Positions 9,094 through 18,183 are shown, counted from the first letter of the stretch. The stretch: 64,000 nt of DNA from JABDQZ01 sp963801985 (GCA_963801985.1 CAWDGV010000003.1:248001-312000), one strand, 5' to 3'. Notes: generated by a model from the letters alone, not told the origin. Made by a program: numbers and translations.

Positions 9094-10473
9094 TCAAGCT
9101 GTCTTCCGCTGATCATGTTGCCGCTCATCAATCGATCCGGTCAGTATTTGAAAGGCTGAAGTTATTGAACTTTCATCACCCACGTTGCCGGGAAAAATCA
9201 CCACCGGCAAACCGGCAAACCGGGCATGCTCTGCAGGACACAGCACGACCGAGCAGCCCGGTAATATCTGACCAACGACGCGTGATTCATGTAAGGCGAG
9301 CCCTGTACTGAGCACATCGTTCGAAGTAATACCGCCTTTACTGATGAGAAAGCCGATTGTTTCAGGTAGACGATTGACTATCTGCATCAGGAAATCGGAC
9401 AGGCGCTGACCAAAGACCAGCCTTTCCTGCTGATCAGGGAAAGACAACTCCTCACGAGTTGTATAGATAACCAGGTTATCACCGGCCTGATGTAACTGCT
9501 TTATCTGCCCGATTAATTCATCCCGGTATTCAGTTACAGCAGGGCTTTCCAGATCATAGCCCATGTCCCTTAATTTCTGCACATCAACCAGCACTGAGCT
9601 GATATCGGTATGTTCCAGCAAATGAGAAAGCTGCTGGCTGGTTTTATTCACATGCGAACCGACCAGGATGACACCTGGCTGGTCATTGCGTACATATCGG
9701 GCCATCTCATTACTGGCGACCGGCTGTGGTGGTAGCTGCGCGAATGCAGTCAACAGGCTGGCCGCACTTCTGAACAGGAAACGCTTTCCCTGCGCAGCCT
9801 GTTGCTTTAACTGGCTGGCAAACTGGTTAAGATCGTCCTGCTGATCTGCATCGACAACACAACAGCTATTATTCACGAGCCCTTGCAATCTTGGCCTGCA
9901 GTCAGCCGTCAAATCATTCAACAAAAAGCGCTCGACATTACCAGCCTGGATTTTCCCTGCAGTTTTCTCTTCCACGTAATCCGGCAAAAAGGCGGTACTG
10001 AAAGCAAACACGGAATCCCTGGCAAACTCGGTTTGATCTACCGGCACGAGCTCGCCGCCAATCAGCAGGTAATGCACACTGTCACGTGTAACCCGGCCGC
10101 CTTCAAAAAATGCCGGCACCAGGAAATGCGCATCAAATGGCCCAAGCTCTTCGGCAATGATGTCCGTCTCCACCGGATAATGCCCTCTTAGTGTTGAGTC
10201 ACTGCGACTGACAATCATCGGGTTGATGTGCACAGCTTCATTTTCAAGAGAGTGCAATGCCCGGCTGATGTTTTGACAGATTTCCCGGGTGATATCACCC
10301 GCCTGCCCGGCTGTCATCGCACGCGTATTCGACAGAATAAAAAACAGTGGCGAATCATCCAGCAACGCTGCCTTGATCGTCTTTTCATCCCATTGGGTCA
10401 GCAGCAGACAGCTGTGCACTGTCTGGGAACCCGTTGGGTCATCATCAATCACGATTATCTTGGTTTCAGTCAT
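9094..10473 (-). CDS. four-carbon acid sugar kinase family protein (DUF1537)
   Basis: A 459-residue cytosolic protein. The N-terminus IIVIDDDPTGSQTVHS is the sugar-acid-binding opening of the DUF1537 family (OtnK/DtnK/DenD-associated kinases), and the C-terminal nucleotide-binding domain shows FLISKGGITSNDVL and a glycine-rich GQILPGCSVVLC. Characterised members phosphorylate D-erythronate, D-threonate or similar acids with ATP. The usual partner genes pdxA2 and denD are not next to it. Instead it follows the transketolase-like gene by 80 bases and is probably in the same IclR-controlled operon, so the substrate may differ from the known ones. Confidence 0.85.
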   Translation of the reverse strand: MTETKIIVIDDDPTGSQTVHSCLLLTQWDEKTIKAALLDDSPLFFILSNTRAMTAGQAGDITREICQNISRALHSLENEAVHINPMIVSRSDSTLRGHYPVETDIIAEELGPFDAHFLVPAFFEGGRVTRDSVHYLLIGGELVPVDQTEFARDSVFAFSTAFLPDYVEEKTAGKIQAGNVERFLLNDLTADCRPRLQGLVNNSCCVVDADQQDDLNQFASQLKQQAAQGKRFLFRSAASLLTAFAQLPPQPVASNEMARYVRNDQPGVILVGSHVNKTSQQLSHLLEHTDISSVLVDVQKLRDMGYDLESPAVTEYRDELIGQIKQLHQAGDNLVIYTTREELSFPDQQERLVFGQRLSDFLMQIVNRLPETIGFLISKGGITSNDVLSTGLALHESRVVGQILPGCSVVLCPAEHARFAGLPVVIFPGNVGDESSITSAFQILTGSIDERQHDQRKTA

Positions 10474-10553
10474 TTTTTTCCCATCGCTGCCAGTTATGTC
10501 CGTTACTTAACCTGTCACCGGGCAGCAGGATTTCCTGCTAGCCGGCCTGCCGG

Positions 10554-12779
10554 TTAATCAAAAAGGCTTGCAACACGTATTGTAATATCCGCAGCAGACA
10601 AGCCGTTAAACGCCATAATCTCTCCGGGTGACGCCGTGGTTTCACCACGTTTCCATGCCATTACATCGCGCCGTGCAGCATTGGAACGCAACATGACAGG
10701 CTCCAGCGCACCACTGGCACCACCGGTAATACCAATCAGCATGTCTCCTGCAAAAATCCGGTCAAAGTCCGCACTGCTCATGAAGTTACGATCGGGTTGC
10801 GAAACTGTATCCCAGGCCACGTCTGCAGGACGATATAACCTGCGCGGATTGGCAACTGCAACAATACGCACTTTATATCCCTTTGTTTCCAGCTCATCTT
10901 TTGCTTCAAAAACAGGCAGGAAAACCATGTCACCGGTAGCCGCAAGCACCACTGTGCCCTTGCTGCTTTCAGCTTCTGTTTCATAAAGAATCGTTGCCCC
11001 CTGTTCGATGGCATCACGTGCCTGCTGCATGGTGGTATAAACAGGCAGCGAACTTTTCGAAGCAATAATGGCAATACTCTTGTTAAAACTGTTTACGCCC
11101 CACTCATAGGCTGCCTGGATCATGTTGGCATCGCTTGGAAACAGCGTGTAGGAGTTGCCGTTGCGCATCATCGCTGCCAGGTAGTTCTCAATTTCCGGGC
11201 GTTGATGTGTCCAGCCATTGCGGCCCTGCTCCAAAGCACCGGCAGTAAACATCATCATGATTGATGGAGTTTTACGGCGCAGTTCAGCCATCGCCTGCGA
11301 TGCTGTCTGCACAATCGGCAAACCGTTGATAACAAAGCTTTCATAAGATAGCCACATAGCGCGCGACCCAAACAACGCCAGCCCCGCAGCCAAGCCGGCA
11401 CAGGCATCTTCATTTAATGGTTCGTAAACCTGGCCATTCGGCCCCTGGTGGTAAAGCGCATCTTCAGTAGGATGTAGAATCGTTAACGCCTCACTGATAT
11501 TTTTCATGCCGGACGCTTCGTTGCCATCAGCATTGGAAACCAGGAAGCCCTTGTCCCGGCGACCTACCTCACCGACCAACGCACCCATTGTCGTGGAAGG
11601 CACGGCCTTTTCTCCAACCGCAAATTCATTGACGGGTAAATCACCCAGTTCCGGCAATGACAATTCAAATTCGGTCACCACGGTTTTGGATGCAGGACCA
11701 CCACCGGCACGGGTAAAGTTATCGCGCACCAGCTGCCACGCCCCCGCAGTCAAAGCCCGGTTTTGTAATGCTTCGACAATATGCGCCGCATCGAGGGAAT
11801 CTCCGGGGTACAGGTTATGTGACTTGGCACCGTGTATATGCACACCGGCACCTTTTAGCTGCTTGATGACAAAAGCTGACAGGGTGCCTGACAGTGCCTG
11901 GTCAGCTGCCTGCTGCATACCTTCGAGGACCGCCCTGGTAAACGCCATGCGCCGTGACTGTGAAAACAGCGTTGAATCGACATAGTCACCTTCCTGGCCG
12001 GCATCATCGAAATCCTTGGCATCAATGATAATCACATCTTTAAATCCGTGACCTGTCCAGTAGTCAGTCATTTCCTGGTTGGTTTTCAGCGAGACCATGG
12101 CATGGTGCTCCTGGCTGTAACCATTCCAGATCAACACCGGCAGGAAATTGGTTGCCTTTGGAAACGCGGTATTGAAATGCATCATTGATGACAGGATATA
12201 GGGTTCGCCCATACCGCCGTCCCCCAATGTAAATGGAAACAGCTTGTCCGGATGCAGGTATGCACCCGCCATCGCAAAATGCTGTCCCTGGCCCAGCGGA
12301 CCGGCGGGTGATAACAGTCCGGGAATCGCACCGGACAGATGCCCCAGGAGACCGTCGCGTTCACGAAAACGCTCCATCATGTCATCAACGGTATAGATAT
12401 CCATGTCTTCCAGAGAACGATCGAGGAACATGGCACTGTAAAAGCCGGGCGCATGATGACCAACCTCGGTGATGATATTGGTATGACCAAGCATAACCAG
12501 CGAAGCATAGGCTTCTGCGCTACTGGCAAAACCACCCGGATGACCTGACTCCTTGGAACCACAGGTCTGTAATGTCAGGTAACGTAGCGCATCAGCTCCG
12601 AGCATGGTCTGGAAAACAGACTGTTCATCGATGGAATCAATCGCACTGCTGTTTTCTTCAATTGCAGGCCGTTGTCCGTATTCGTCAAAACCGTCGATAT
12701 CATCGGCAAAAAAGCGGATGCCCTGGGTAAACTGCGTCGAATAATCATGACCCATCATGTCTTCTGCTGTGGTACTCAT
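10554..12779 (-). CDS. transketolase-like thiamine diphosphate enzyme
   Basis: A 741-residue cytosolic enzyme with the domain order of transketolases. The Pyr/PP part has SGHPGG and GQGQHFAMAGA, and the TPP/metal motif LGDGGMGEP followed by an Asn about 28 residues later (WNGYSQ). The second part has the Glu-bearing NEDACAGLAAGLALFG and GRNGWTHQRPEIENY, the counterpart of the transketolase GPTHQPVE loop, and YESF. Phosphoketolase-like features are mixed in. I recall proteins of this kind labelled xylulose-5-phosphate 3-epimerase in databases, but that is memory and not proof. The ATG at 12779 has GGAG eight bases upstream; the GTG at 12788 would sit on the Shine-Dalgarno sequence and is rejected. 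Divergent from the IclR regulator and followed by the DUF1537 kinase. Confidence 0.8.
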   Translation of the reverse strand: MSTTAEDMMGHDYSTQFTQGIRFFADDIDGFDEYGQRPAIEENSSAIDSIDEQSVFQTMLGADALRYLTLQTCGSKESGHPGGFASSAEAYASLVMLGHTNIITEVGHHAPGFYSAMFLDRSLEDMDIYTVDDMMERFRERDGLLGHLSGAIPGLLSPAGPLGQGQHFAMAGAYLHPDKLFPFTLGDGGMGEPYILSSMMHFNTAFPKATNFLPVLIWNGYSQEHHAMVSLKTNQEMTDYWTGHGFKDVIIIDAKDFDDAGQEGDYVDSTLFSQSRRMAFTRAVLEGMQQAADQALSGTLSAFVIKQLKGAGVHIHGAKSHNLYPGDSLDAAHIVEALQNRALTAGAWQLVRDNFTRAGGGPASKTVVTEFELSLPELGDLPVNEFAVGEKAVPSTTMGALVGEVGRRDKGFLVSNADGNEASGMKNISEALTILHPTEDALYHQGPNGQVYEPLNEDACAGLAAGLALFGSRAMWLSYESFVINGLPIVQTASQAMAELRRKTPSIMMMFTAGALEQGRNGWTHQRPEIENYLAAMMRNGNSYTLFPSDANMIQAAYEWGVNSFNKSIAIIASKSSLPVYTTMQQARDAIEQGATILYETEAESSKGTVVLAATGDMVFLPVFEAKDELETKGYKVRIVAVANPRRLYRPADVAWDTVSQPDRNFMSSADFDRIFAGDMLIGITGGASGALEPVMLRSNAARRDVMAWKRGETTASPGEIMAFNGLSAADITIRVASLFD

Positions 12780-12877
12780 GTCTATCACTCCTCTCGGTAA
12801 TAAATTGCAGACATGCCTTCATGGCTGCGTTGAAGGGGAGACTAGGCAGAAAAACTCATTTCACAAAGCAATATTAA

Positions 12878-12892
12878 TTTCACATTGTGAAA
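12878..12892. promoter_or_regulatory. palindromic operator, probably for the IclR regulator
   Basis: TTTCACATTGTGAAA is a perfect seven-base inverted repeat around one base, placed in the 222-base gap between two divergent genes. A further half-site TTTCACA lies at 12859-12865. IclR-family regulators bind short palindromes of this size, so binding by the product of the gene at 13002 is a reasonable inference. Confidence 0.6.
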
Positions 12893-12979
12893 AAAATAAT
12901 TAAAATATTGCGGACATGACAACTAAGTTATTGATATCAATCAGCAAAAGCGCATAATATGGCACATAGTGAATATCGT

Positions 12980-12994
12980 TTTCATAATGTGAAA
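12980..12994. promoter_or_regulatory. second operator copy next to the iclR-type start
   Basis: TTTCATAATGTGAAA repeats the palindrome at 12878-12892 with one mismatch in its left arm and one in the centre base. It ends seven bases before the regulator's ATG and occupies the place of its ribosome binding site, which suggests autoregulation. No clear Shine-Dalgarno sequence is seen for the regulator. Confidence 0.55.
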
Positions 12995-13001
12995 TAATTT
13001 T

Positions 13002-13766
13002 ATGCCTAATCGCTCTTCTATCCAGGTTATTGACCGTTTAAGTGATCTGCTCGATGCCCTGGCCCGCTACCAGGGCCCCGTCAGTTTGAAAATTCTTTCT
13101 GCAGAAACCGGCCTGCACAGCTCCACGGCTTTCCGGATATTGAACTCATTAATCGATAATGGCTTTGTCATGCGTGATCCAAATGGCCAGTACCTGTTGG
13201 GCAATAAGCTGCTCCGTCTTGGCAGCCGGGTGCAGGCGAAAACAGATATCCGGGAAATTGCCCACCCGTTTATGCAACGACTCAGGGACGAGACCGACGA
13301 ATCAGTTAACCTGACTGTGCGCGAAGGCGATGAGGTGGTCTATATCGACAAGGTCACACCCAATCGCATGATGCATGTCCAGCAACTGGTCGGCAGTCGT
13401 GCACCACTGCATGTCACAGCGGTCGGAAAAATGATGCTGGCCCTGGGTGGAGATGACGAATGCAAAAGCTATGCAGACCGAACCAACCTGCCCGCCTATA
13501 CCCGTAATACGGTTAATACCCTATCCAAGCTAATGGATGAAGCCGCCATATTGAAGCAGCAGGGCTTTGCCTGGGACAATGAGGAAGCAGAAATCGGTGT
13601 CGGCTGTATCGGTGTTGTAATTCATGATGCCCAAAATGAAATCGTGGCCGGTTTATCGGTTTCTGCGCCCATCGACCGACGCCGGAATGAATGGGTGGAT
13701 AAACTGATTAAAGCCGGCCAGCAAATTTCCGAACAACTGGGCTATAGAAACGATCACAGCTCCTGA
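13002..13766 (+). CDS. IclR-family transcriptional regulator
   Basis: 254 residues. An N-terminal winged helix-turn-helix (residues about 8-70; VSLKILSAETGLHSSTAFRI and LIDNGFVMRD) is followed by the GAF-like effector domain with DESVNLTVREGDEVVYIDKV, LHVTAVGKMMLA and the C-terminal GFAWDNEEAEIGVGCIGV stretch, all typical of IclR. Such proteins usually control adjacent catabolic operons in response to a small acid or sugar. It is transcribed away from the TPP-enzyme/DUF1537-kinase pair with palindromic sites in between, so it probably controls both directions. Confidence 0.9.
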   Translation: MPNRSSIQVIDRLSDLLDALARYQGPVSLKILSAETGLHSSTAFRILNSLIDNGFVMRDPNGQYLLGNKLLRLGSRVQAKTDIREIAHPFMQRLRDETDESVNLTVREGDEVVYIDKVTPNRMMHVQQLVGSRAPLHVTAVGKMMLALGGDDECKSYADRTNLPAYTRNTVNTLSKLMDEAAILKQQGFAWDNEEAEIGVGCIGVVIHDAQNEIVAGLSVSAPIDRRRNEWVDKLIKAGQQISEQLGYRNDHSS

Positions 13767-13820
13767 TCTGAATTCCACAAGACAAGGTGTTAGCGCAGAT
13801 AAAACCGGGGGACAGTACAG

Positions 13821-14237
13821 GTGTTAAGAATATCTTCAAATACAGTTATTCCAGATGATGAAATTGAGCTTTCGCCCATTCGAGCCCAGGGTGCAGGCGG
13901 GCAAAATGTTAATAAGGTTTCTTCCGCCATTCACTTGCGATTTGATATACAGGCATCATCTCTACCGGATTTTTATAAGCAACGCCTGTTAGCTTTAAGC
14001 GATCAACGCATCAGCAACGATGGCATCATTGTTATCAAGGCACAGAAATTCCGTACCCAGGAAAAAAACCGTGAGGATGCCCTGTACCGCTTACAGCTGC
14101 TGATAAAAAATGCGGCTATCACGCAAAAAACACGACGTCCGACAAAGCCAACCAAGGCCTCTCAAAAAAGACGCATGGACAGCAAAAATAAAAGAGGCAA
14201 AACCAAACAACTTCGGGGGAAAGTTTCTGACGAGTAG
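13821..14237 (+). CDS. arfB: alternative ribosome rescue factor / peptidyl-tRNA hydrolase
   Basis: 138 residues, the length of ArfB (YaeJ). The release-factor catalytic motif is present as RAQGAGGQNVNKV (GGQ at about residues 29-31), and the C-terminal tail is very basic (KKTRRPTKPTKAS.., KRGKTKQLRGK), as needed to enter the empty mRNA channel of stalled ribosomes. It lacks the codon-recognition domains of RF1/RF2. The start is GTG (13821) with a weak purine-rich site upstream. It stands alone, 55 bases downstream of the IclR gene. Confidence 0.92.
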   Translation: MLRISSNTVIPDDEIELSPIRAQGAGGQNVNKVSSAIHLRFDIQASSLPDFYKQRLLALSDQRISNDGIIVIKAQKFRTQEKNREDALYRLQLLIKNAAITQKTRRPTKPTKASQKRRMDSKNKRGKTKQLRGKVSDE

Positions 14238-14314
14238 AACTAACTTTATTGCCAATTAATAACTATCAACTACTCACGTCACCTATCTTCAAGAAAATAG
14301 GGTGTCGCTCTCTT

Positions 14315-14755
14315 TCAGATACCGCTGTATAAACTTATCACCCTGGAAAATTGCCGTGGGGAAAGTACGCTTCGCATAAAGTCACGGCAATCAATTTTTT
14401 TGCTGATAAGTTCTTTGCGCAGTTCGAATAACTTTGGCGTCAAATCCATTATCTCTTCTTTACTTTTACCTGACATGGAAGCATCAAATATTGCTTGTTC
14501 CAGCTGATGAATCTCTTTGGCTAAAGCGAGCATGGTTTGGTGGTTAACATTTCTCCAGTTTGCCAAAGATTCTGATTGCTCCCGGGTCAAATCAAGCTGA
14601 CTAGCGTGCCGTATGACCACCATCATAAGATTTGGCGCTGGATTAGCATGCTTCATCATCGCGCGCATATCATGAATGCTATGACCTTGATGAGCCAAAG
14701 TTGTACTACTGGCAAGACAAAAGACAAGCACTGTAATTTTAATAGCCCATTTCAT
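14315..14755 (-). CDS. Spy/CpxP-like periplasmic protein
   Basis: 146 residues with a signal peptide (MKWAIKITVLVFCLASSTTLAHQG). The mature part is small, helical and charged, with LDLTREQSESLANWR and LSPRQFSRVISL placed like the two LTxxQ motifs of the Spy/CpxP family. That family contains periplasmic chaperones and stress or metal sensors. His residues near the mature N-terminus (HQGHSIHDM) could bind metal. Assignment is from pattern only; the sequence is divergent. It is convergent with arfB. Confidence 0.6.
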   Translation of the reverse strand: MKWAIKITVLVFCLASSTTLAHQGHSIHDMRAMMKHANPAPNLMMVVIRHASQLDLTREQSESLANWRNVNHQTMLALAKEIHQLEQAIFDASMSGKSKEEIMDLTPKLFELRKELISKKIDCRDFMRSVLSPRQFSRVISLYSGI

Positions 14756-15357
14756 ATCACTTCTCCATGTAAAAATTTAACCTTTAAGGCAATAACTCGG
14801 ACTGAATACTTAGAATACGGAAAATATCATGTTCCAGTTAGGCGATACTTGTTTAAACATGAATGATTCAAGCTTGCTATACAACATCACAGCGCATTAC
14901 ATATTTATATTAGCAAAGCCTAATACGATTAAGGTTCCTCAATACATTTACCCAGTCGCCTTCTTACACTCTTAATGCAAAGCAATTTTTTCAGTTTTCC
15001 CCATAAAGAAACCCGGCCGATACCAATAATATCAGCCGGTTTGTCCAGTTCTGGTTACAGAGCTCCAGCATGAAATTAATGTAGTGTTTTCTCTTGCTTC
15101 CAAACCGGGGAAATCGCCATTTTCCTGGTGTATAATATAATTTCGGTGTTCGTCGTTGCTTCGTCAAAAAATACCCTGGCCAATCATCTGTTGAATGAAA
15201 TTTCACCTAAGCAGAAGAGACCGCTTACAATACCGCTTGTAATGGTTGAAAAATTACGACCTGCGACCTCGAGCATCAGGCGCGTTGCCTAGAAAAATTT
15301 AACTTCCCACAGGCTGGCATAAAGACGCCGGCCAAAACAGACTTATTGAGTAGTAGA
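14756..15357. other. 602-base intergenic region without a convincing gene
   Basis: This stretch separates two divergent genes and must hold their promoters. A hairpin at 15013-15039 (ten-base stem with one mismatch, seven-base loop) has T-rich sequence on its minus-strand side and could end a short minus-strand transcript. A weak inverted repeat TTACAA-N6-TTGTAA lies at 15225-15242. A 71-codon minus-strand frame (14991-15206) has no recognisable features and is not called. Confidence 0.5.
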
Positions 15358-17346
15358 ATGAACAAACTTGCCGACGAAGAGAGGATAATTGCCAAGCCCG
15401 GAATCATCTCCAAAAAACAAATTATTGCAGCAACTATTTTTACCATCCTGGGCATTTACCTGGCCACTGTTGTACCCACTGTTGAGATTGCCTGGGTCAG
15501 CGCGATTCTGGTACTGACGATTTATCTGTTTGCATTTGAAGTGGTCGGCGTTGATGTGGCCGCTGCCAGCATCATGGTATTGCTGGGATTAACATCCCTG
15601 TTAGCTCCGCTCATGGGACTTGAACAGGGGCTGGTCGATAACAAACACCTGTTCGACGGCTTCGCATCCAATGCGGTTATATCAATTATCGCCGTCATGA
15701 TTATCGGTTCCGGCCTCGATAAAACGGGCTTGATGAGCCGGGTTGCCGGTTTTATTCTAAAAATTGGTGGTACTACCGAAGCCCGTATCATTCCAATCAT
15801 TTCAGCAACCGTTGGTTTTATTTCTTCATTTATGCAAAACGTTGGTGCTGCTGCGCTTTTCCTGCCAGTAGTCTCGCGCATTTCAGCACGTTCCGGATTA
15901 CCGATGTCAAGACTGCTGATGCCAATGGGTTTTACTGCAATCCTTGGAGGCACCATGACTATGGTTGGCTCCAGCCCCCTCATTCTACTGAATGACCTGA
16001 TTCTTACGTCAAACAAGGCACTGCCCCAGGCACAACAAATGGAAACCTGGGGACTTTTCTCGGTAACCCCTATAGGCATAGCCCTGATAGCAGTCGGCAT
16101 CACTTACTTTGTAGTCGCCGGGAAATATGTATTACCTAAAACCAAGAGCGAAAGCAGCACTTCAGCCGCATCTTCAATGGCTTATTTCCATGACGTCTAT
16201 GGCGTTGACTACGAGGTCAACGAGATTGTCGTCACCGATGACAGTGATTTAATCGGCAAGCAACTGGATGATGTGGAAACCAGCTACCGGGTTCGTATTA
16301 TTGCCAGCAAACAATCCGGAGAAGAAACACGCTTTGGGCCGGGTACAGTGGCTCGAGACATTGAATTTCAAGCTGGCATGGTTTTGGGTATCGTGGCAGA
16401 CCCGAGGGATCTCGAACATTTTGTTGAAAAACACAAACTGAAAAAACGCCTGCAAATGCGTACTTTTACCGAATCGCTTTCTGCTAACAAATCAGGAATT
16501 GCAGAGGTTGTGATTCCACCGGGCTCTTCCCTGATTGGCAAAAGTGCCCGCGATGTCTGGATGCGTAAAACTTACGGACTCGCCTTGATTGGTCTGCATC
16601 GCAACGGTGAAACCATGCGTGAAGGTGAAGACATACGCAATATGCCATTCCAGACAGGCGACACGCTGGTTGTGCATACCGCATGGAATGCATTGGAACG
16701 CATAGAAGCTGATAAAAATTTCGTTGTTGTTACATCAGAGTATCCCAGGGAAGAACAGTTACGCCCCCACAAGCTGATTCCAGCGCTATTCTTCTTTGCA
16801 GTGGCCCTGTTCATGGTGTTATTTACCGATATCAGGTTATCAGTAGCTCTGCTGACTGGTGCCATGGGCATGATACTCAGTGGAGTGTTGAAAATTGAAG
16901 AAGCTTATGATGCTGTCAGCTGGAAAACTGTTTTCCTGCTTGCTTCCCTTATTCCATTAGGTCTAGCTGTCGAAACGACAGGCACTGCCAAATGGATTGC
17001 AGAGCAGGTTCTGTCGGTTGTCGGTCATATGCCGATCTGGGTCATACAGTCGGCAGTCGCTGTACTCGCCACGTTTTTTACCCTGGTGATGTCCAATGTC
17101 GGTGCAACGGTATTACTGGTTCCACTCGCTGTTAATATCGCCATCGGTGCCGGCGCAGACCCTGCCGTGTTCGCATTAACTGTTGCCATCGCAACTTCGA
17201 ATTCCTTTCTGATCCCCACCCACCAGGTAAATGCCCTGATCATGGGACCGGCTGGTTACCGCGTAGCTGACTTCATGAAAGCCGGTGGTATTATGACGGT
17301 CCTGTTCCTGGTTGTGATGTTGATCATGATGAACCTGGTGTTCTAG
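15358..17346 (+). CDS. SLC13-family permease with two RCK_C (TrkA-C) domains
   Basis: About 662 residues. Two hydrophobic halves flank a soluble middle. The first half (residues about 20-260) carries SFMQNVGAAALFLPV and GGTMTMVGSSPLILL, and the last helices carry VMSNVGATVLLVPLAVNI and ATSNSFLIPTHQVNALIMGP, the paired SNxxxT/P-loop signatures of divalent anion/Na+ symporters (SLC13, ArsB-like). The middle (about 280-450) has two TrkA-C/RCK_C repeats (DLIGKQLDDV and SLIGKSARDVWMRKTYG) that probably sense a ligand. Transport of sulfate, a dicarboxylate or another anion is possible. The ATG at 15358 is preferred to a TTG at 15346. A large hairpin follows the stop. Confidence 0.85.
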   Translation: MNKLADEERIIAKPGIISKKQIIAATIFTILGIYLATVVPTVEIAWVSAILVLTIYLFAFEVVGVDVAAASIMVLLGLTSLLAPLMGLEQGLVDNKHLFDGFASNAVISIIAVMIIGSGLDKTGLMSRVAGFILKIGGTTEARIIPIISATVGFISSFMQNVGAAALFLPVVSRISARSGLPMSRLLMPMGFTAILGGTMTMVGSSPLILLNDLILTSNKALPQAQQMETWGLFSVTPIGIALIAVGITYFVVAGKYVLPKTKSESSTSAASSMAYFHDVYGVDYEVNEIVVTDDSDLIGKQLDDVETSYRVRIIASKQSGEETRFGPGTVARDIEFQAGMVLGIVADPRDLEHFVEKHKLKKRLQMRTFTESLSANKSGIAEVVIPPGSSLIGKSARDVWMRKTYGLALIGLHRNGETMREGEDIRNMPFQTGDTLVVHTAWNALERIEADKNFVVVTSEYPREEQLRPHKLIPALFFFAVALFMVLFTDIRLSVALLTGAMGMILSGVLKIEEAYDAVSWKTVFLLASLIPLGLAVETTGTAKWIAEQVLSVVGHMPIWVIQSAVAVLATFFTLVMSNVGATVLLVPLAVNIAIGAGADPAVFALTVAIATSNSFLIPTHQVNALIMGPAGYRVADFMKAGGIMTVLFLVVMLIMMNLVF

Positions 17347-17375
17347 TTGACTGGCATTGCGACTTAATGCCATTG

Positions 17376-17424
17376 GATTATCCCGATAAGCCTGATCATT
17401 TTTGTCAGGCTTATCGGGGTAATC
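17376..17424 (+). repeat. 20-base-pair hairpin after the permease gene
   Basis: Arms 17376-17395 and 17405-17424 are complementary over 20 bases with one G-T type mismatch, around a nine-base loop containing TTTTT. It lies 29 bases after the permease stop and could end its transcript, though no T-run follows the right arm. The right arm is also the beginning of the transposase remnant, so the palindrome may be the scar of an insertion. Confidence 0.75.
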
Positions 17425-17652
17425 TGCTTAACTTCGTTTCTGGATCACATCCTGTTCTGGAATGCGCGTGATCTTGAAAAAAAGCTAGCTGAATTTAAAG
17501 ATTTTTATAACCAGCATCGAGTACATGCTTCTTTGAACCAGAACACACCGGCTGAAATCAGCCAGGAAAAAGAATTTCACCCGGCAAACTTCGATGGCTA
17601 TCAATGGAAGGCATATTGCCGTGGCTTATTCCAGCTGCCAGTGACGGCGTAA
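17404..17652 (+). pseudogene. 3' remnant of an integrase-core (rve) transposase
   Basis: An open frame without a start codon runs to TAA at 17650-17652. It reads VRLIGVICLTSFLDHILFWN, then ARDLEKKLAEFKDFYNQHRV and HASLNQNTPAEIS, and ends in GLFQLPVTA. This is the C-terminal end of DDE integrase-core transposases, in which ERLIGTIRREFLDH.LFWNA and YYN..R.HASL are conserved; the catalytic Glu region lies just before the preserved part. About 80 codons remain. The rest of the element and its inverted repeats are not visible here. It lies directly upstream of tRNA-Phe, which is transcribed toward it. Confidence 0.78.
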
Positions 17653-17694
17653 TTAGTAATTCGCCAGGGACACAATATTGTCACAGCCTGAAAC

Positions 17695-17723
17695 TAAAAA
17701 CGGCCTACGATTGCTCGTAAGCC
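17695..17723 (-). terminator. terminator of the tRNA-Phe gene
   Basis: On the minus strand a nine-base stem (17715-17723 pairing with 17702-17710, one T-G pair, four-base loop) is followed by GTTTTT. It begins 12 bases after the CCA end of the tRNA gene. Confidence 0.85.
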
Positions 17724-17734
17724 ATTGATTTATA

Positions 17735-17810
<76 letters not shown>

Positions 17811-17910
17811 ACAGGCGTTTAAACTCGGTTTAAGTTCGTCATGCACAGCATGGACGAGCCGCGTATTAAAGCCGCAACTGCATTAATAGTCAAGTCTATC
17901 AGCACATCGA

Positions 17911-18183
17911 TTAACTATTGGGGGCAACATAATCAGGTGGTGGCGTGGAACCTTCACCAAAGAAGAACTTATCCATTTCATCTTCCAGAAACTTACGGCT
18001 TTTCGGGTCTACCGGGCTAAGACGGTTCTCATTGATCAGCATCGTCTGGAACTTAAGCCATTCCTGCCAGCCTTCCTTGGAGACATTGTCGTAAATTTTC
18101 TGCCCCAGCTCACCCGGGTAAGGCACCCGATCAAGCCCTTCTGCTTCTTTGTTCAGTTTCACACAATTAACTATATGACTCAC
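17911..18183 (-). CDS. yggX: probable Fe(2+)-trafficking / oxidative protection protein YggX
   Basis: 90 residues, the usual length. It has the conserved N-terminus IVNCVKLNKEAEGLDRVPYPG with the single Cys at 7, followed by GQKIYDNVSKEGWQEWLKFQTMLINENRL. YggX protects Fe-S clusters and DNA from oxidative damage and is linked to iron handling. The start is GTG (18183) with GGAG at good spacing. It lies 12 bases downstream of mutY, the same arrangement as in enterics, so both are probably one transcript. Confidence 0.95.
   Translation of the reverse strand: MSHIVNCVKLNKEAEGLDRVPYPGELGQKIYDNVSKEGWQEWLKFQTMLINENRLSPVDPKSRKFLEDEMDKFFFGEGSTPPPDYVAPNS

Noticed and set aside
11506..11985. 159-codon plus-strand frame
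   Set aside because: Antisense to the transketolase-like gene; composition is that of a shadow.
14991..15206. 71-codon minus-strand frame in the large intergenic region
   Set aside because: No ribosome binding site, no recognisable family and unlikely composition; it overlaps a hairpin and is treated as chance.
15522..16103. 193-codon minus-strand frame
   Set aside because: Antisense shadow of the SLC13-family permease.
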